Shown piece by piece: positions 4,891-7,136 of a DNA stretch of 7,136 nucleotides. The position numbers and the translations under genes are program-made. Each line of letters opens with the position of its first letter. The first letter of the stretch is position 1. The notes under the pieces are model-generated. The model worked only from the letters and a program-made list of their open reading frames with translations. It ran no database searches and was not told the DNA's origin. Source of the stretch: Syntrophobacter sp. DG_60 (lineage in GTDB: Bacteria; Desulfobacterota; Desulfofervidia; Desulfofervidales; DG-60); NCBI GenBank assembly GCA_001304365.1, contig LJNA01000079.1:1-7136 (forward strand), given 5' to 3'.

Positions 4891-6405
4891 ATGAAAGAAA
4901 AGGTGCTTGTTGCCGGTAGTGGGGCTAGAGACCATTGTTTGGCTGAGGAATACGCAGAGCATGGACACAAGACATATATTGCGCCGGGAAACCCTGGGAT
5001 AAAATACACAAGAAAGGGCAAAAGTGGTTGGATAGAGTGTGTACCATTGAGAGAACCTTTTGAAATTGCAAGATTTTGTAAAGAAAACAATATAACCTTG
5101 GTAGATGCTGGCTCCGAGAATGTCTTAGACCAGGGGGTTGTAGATGCGTGTAATGCCATAGGAATAGCAACAATAGGGCCTAAAAGAAAATATGTTTGGA
5201 TAGAAAGTGACAGGGAATTTACCGATAAATTGTTAAGGGATATAGGTGTTCCAAAACCAGAGTTTGAAGTCTTCGATAACCCAGAAGAGGCAAAGAAATA
5301 TGTAAAGAATATAGGTTATCAGGTTGTGGTCAAGGCCAATGGGTTGGCCTCTGGGAAGGGCTGCATTGTCTGCGACGATGTTGATGATGCAATAGATGCC
5401 ATTGAAACTATAATGGTAAAAAGGAAATTTGGAAAATCAGGGGAAAAGGTGGTAATTGAAGAAAGGAAATACGGAGAGGAGATATCTTTTTTTGCCTATC
5501 TGGATGGGGAACACGTTCTCCCATTAAAGATGTTTGCAAAGGATTATAAACCAGCGTTTGATCCAGATGATAAATTAGGAATGTTTATCTTCAATTATGG
5601 CCTTGATGAAAAGGGGATAAGAAGGGGATTACAGAAATTTAGAATAAAATGTTCTGAAAATCTAAAATCTATGGATGAAGAAGAAATGATTAAATATCTA
5701 AAAGAGATTTTGAGGGAAGATACCAAATTACCAAACCTAAACACCGGTGGAACAGGGTGCTACTGCCCTCACAAGCTAGTTAGTTCACATCTAGTAAATA
5801 GAATAATAAAAGAGATAGTAAATCCCACAGTAAATGAGATTTATAGAATGGGATGGGAATATAAGGGTATCTTGTATTTTGGTCTAAACAGGGACCCGGA
5901 TGGAAGATTGGATGTATTTGAGATTAATGTAAGACATGGTGATCCAGAGGCAGAGGTAATTCTTAGAAAATTAGAAACAGACCTATTTGAAATAGCAATG
6001 GCTACATGGAATGGAAGAGTTGATGAAATAAAACCAAAATGGAATGAGAATTATTATGTGGATGTTATTGCAATGGTAGGCAGGGCAAAAGGTGAAAAGG
6101 GATGGTATCCAGGGTATCCAGGAAGATATGGAAAAGGGTATAAGATAAAGGGATTAGAGGATATAAATAGGGGGATTGCTGTTTTTTATTCAGGCATCGA
6201 TGAACACCCTGAGAAAGGGCTTGTGACAAGTGGTGGGAGGGTTTTGCATATTGTGGCAAGCAATAAAAGTCTTGATGTCGCCGTAGAAAAGGCATACAAA
6301 AACATAGAAAAGATAAAGTTTCTGGATCATGAAAACAAAAATTGTATGAGGTATAGAAAAAGAATAGGCTTAGACGTATCTGCTCAAAATTCCACAGAAT
6401 TTTGA
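4891..6405 (+). CDS. Divergent PurD-like ATP-grasp ligase (phosphoribosylamine-glycine ligase family)
   Basis: The 504-residue protein has the layout of glycinamide ribonucleotide synthetase (PurD), which joins glycine to 5-phosphoribosylamine using ATP. An N-terminal Rossmann-like domain carries GSGARDH (9-15) and APGNPG (31-36). The ATP-grasp core has VVVKANGLASGKG (145-157), NTGGTG (284-289) and EINVRHGDPE (344-353), retaining the Glu/Asn metal ligands. A PurC-like C-terminal domain includes YSGID and SGGRVLHIVA. It departs from typical PurD (about 420-430 residues). The usual GPEAPL substrate loop reads DAGSENVL (72-79), FGDPE reads HGDPE, and about 50 extra charged residues lie between DYK (218-220) and NTGG. 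The ATG cannot lie later without losing the nucleotide fold, and no Shine-Dalgarno precedes it. All 27 arginines are AGA/AGG. Its partner gene is a glycosyltransferase. It may be a genuine but unusual PurD or a related amine-carboxylate ligase with another substrate. Confidence 0.8.
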   Translation: MKEKVLVAGSGARDHCLAEEYAEHGHKTYIAPGNPGIKYTRKGKSGWIECVPLREPFEIARFCKENNITLVDAGSENVLDQGVVDACNAIGIATIGPKRKYVWIESDREFTDKLLRDIGVPKPEFEVFDNPEEAKKYVKNIGYQVVVKANGLASGKGCIVCDDVDDAIDAIETIMVKRKFGKSGEKVVIEERKYGEEISFFAYLDGEHVLPLKMFAKDYKPAFDPDDKLGMFIFNYGLDEKGIRRGLQKFRIKCSENLKSMDEEEMIKYLKEILREDTKLPNLNTGGTGCYCPHKLVSSHLVNRIIKEIVNPTVNEIYRMGWEYKGILYFGLNRDPDGRLDVFEINVRHGDPEAEVILRKLETDLFEIAMATWNGRVDEIKPKWNENYYVDVIAMVGRAKGEKGWYPGYPGRYGKGYKIKGLEDINRGIAVFYSGIDEHPEKGLVTSGGRVLHIVASNKSLDVAVEKAYKNIEKIKFLDHENKNCMRYRKRIGLDVSAQNSTEF

Positions 6406-6408
6406 GCA
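6381..6408. repeat. Perfect 11-bp hairpin spanning the purD-like stop codon
   Basis: TGCTCAAAATT (6381-6391) and AATTTTGAGCA (6398-6408) are perfect inverse copies around the six-base loop CCACAG. The TGA stop (6403-6405) sits inside the right arm, and the left arm encodes the last residues SAQNSTEF. No T-run follows, so it is a poor intrinsic terminator. It may instead be a processing or mRNA-stability hairpin between the two genes, or a small palindromic repeat that inserted at the gene end and supplied a new C-terminus and stop. Confidence 0.75.
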
Positions 6409-6430
6409 ATTACGAATTGGGGGTGTAGAT

Positions 6431-7136
6431 ATGCATCATTTGAAAGATTACAGAAAAATTGTACCAGATGAAGCTATATCAGCGATATACAAGAAGGCAA
6501 AAGGGCTTTACGGGATGCGTCATTTACATATCAATTCTACTTATTACGGTGGCGGTGTGGCAGAGATATTAAGCTCCCTGGTGCCACTAATGAATAATGT
6601 GGGGATAGAGGCAGACTGGAGAATACTCCATGGTACTCCTGATTTATTCACCATAACCAAAAAATTTCACAATGCACTTCAGGGCAATTCCATAAACCTT
6701 ACTGAGATAAAAAAACGACTGTATGTGGAGGCCAATGAAGACTTTTCCACCTATTGCCACATAGTGCACGATTGCGTAATTGTACATGATCCACAACCCC
6801 TACCACTCATAAAATTCTACAAGAAAAGGCAGCCATGGGTTTGGAGGTGCCATATAGACCTGTCAAATCCACATAGAGAACTCTGGGAATTCCTTAAAGG
6901 ATTTATCCTTAGATATGATATGGTTATTTTTTCATCTGAAAGATATAAGAAGGAAGGTCTTCCGGTAGAACAGAGGATTATTTCTCCATCTATTGACCCC
7001 CTATCGCTTAAGAACAAGGAGCTCTCTGAAAAAGACATATTAAAATATGTTAAAAAAGCGGGTATTCCAGCCGATAAACCGATTATAACGCAAGTTTCGA
7101 GAATGGACCCTTGGAAAGACCCGGAAGGCCTACTTG
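6431..7136 (+). CDS. TreT-like trehalose synthase / GT4 glycosyltransferase, N-terminal part (cut by window end)
   Basis: An open frame runs from ATG at 6431 to the window end with no stop, giving 235 residues. It matches the GT-B fold GT4 enzymes typified by TreT of Thermococcus, which makes trehalose from an NDP-glucose and glucose. Visible hallmarks are HINSTYYGGGVAEIL (33-47, the N-terminal glycine loop), HDPQPLPL (119-126), WRCHIDLSNP (138-147), the SPSIDPLS segment (185-192) that starts the linker, and SRMDPWKDPEG (223-233), which opens the nucleotide-sugar-binding domain. Most of the C-terminal half, including the donor-binding E-x7-E region, lies beyond the window. A strong binding site, GGGGGTG (6419-6425), lies five bases before the ATG, 25 bases after the purD-like stop, so the two genes are probably one transcript. 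Trehalose is a compatible solute and thermoprotectant; other GT4 acceptors cannot be excluded. Confidence 0.88.
   Translation, partial: MHHLKDYRKIVPDEAISAIYKKAKGLYGMRHLHINSTYYGGGVAEILSSLVPLMNNVGIEADWRILHGTPDLFTITKKFHNALQGNSINLTEIKKRLYVEANEDFSTYCHIVHDCVIVHDPQPLPLIKFYKKRQPWVWRCHIDLSNPHRELWEFLKGFILRYDMVIFSSERYKKEGLPVEQRIISPSIDPLSLKNKELSEKDILKYVKKAGIPADKPIITQVSRMDPWKDPEGLL

Noticed and set aside
4836..5173. Minus-strand open frames opposite the start of the PurD-like gene
   Set aside because: They are shadows of a strongly supported gene. Their translations are rich in Ser/Cys/Pro with no recognisable motif.
6065..6409. Minus-strand open frame of 114 codons opposite the end of the PurD-like gene
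   Set aside because: It overlaps a conserved coding region entirely and has no family motif.
6817..7038. Minus-strand open frame of 73 codons
   Set aside because: It lies opposite the TreT-like coding region, whose motifs (WRCHIDLSNP and SRMDPWKDP) show which strand is coding.

Overview
The window is AT-rich bacterial DNA. It carries two tandem tRNA genes with encoded CCA ends, a consensus -35/-10 promoter, and a tight, overlapping housekeeping operon. The gene set (rimO, DUF1015, a TrmN6-like methylase and a PAC2-family protein), the low G+C and the interspersed CCGCAGAG-type palindrome suggest an anaerobic, possibly thermophilic bacterium of the former Deltaproteobacteria / Desulfobacterota or Thermodesulfobacteriota. 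That placement rests on recognition of protein families, not on a phylogeny.

Left part (1-568). On the minus strand, a good promoter (337-365) drives tRNA-Gly(GCC), then tRNA-Cys(GCA) four bases further on. After 89 bases comes the first 28 codons of an unrecognised protein that runs off the window's left edge. Between the tRNA promoter and rimO lies a gene-free stretch with an 8-bp inverted repeat over a possible forward promoter. It also holds two facing arrays of degenerate octamers that could fold on each other.

Middle part (596-4668). Four plus-strand genes form one apparent operon: rimO (S12 methylthiotransferase), a DUF1015 protein (4-base overlap), a TrmN6/YfiC-like N6-adenine methyltransferase (8-base overlap) and a PAC2-family protein (14-base gap, own ribosome binding site). 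Two of them modify the translation apparatus; the other two have no established bacterial role.

Right part (4669-7136). After an intergenic palindromic repeat of the CCGCAGAGGACGCAGAGA type, a near-consensus promoter sits directly against the start codon of a divergent PurD-like ATP-grasp protein, so its mRNA should be leaderless. A perfect 11-bp hairpin covers its stop codon. A second gene follows 25 bases later, a TreT-type GT4 glycosyltransferase (trehalose synthase family) cut by the window end. The PurD-like gene uses only AGA/AGG for all 27 arginines and prefers ATA for isoleucine, unlike rimO. It also has an insertion of about 50 residues and altered substrate-site motifs. This pair looks like an acquired module. 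It is the most unusual part of the window, possibly an ATP-grasp/glycosyltransferase pathway rather than purine synthesis.
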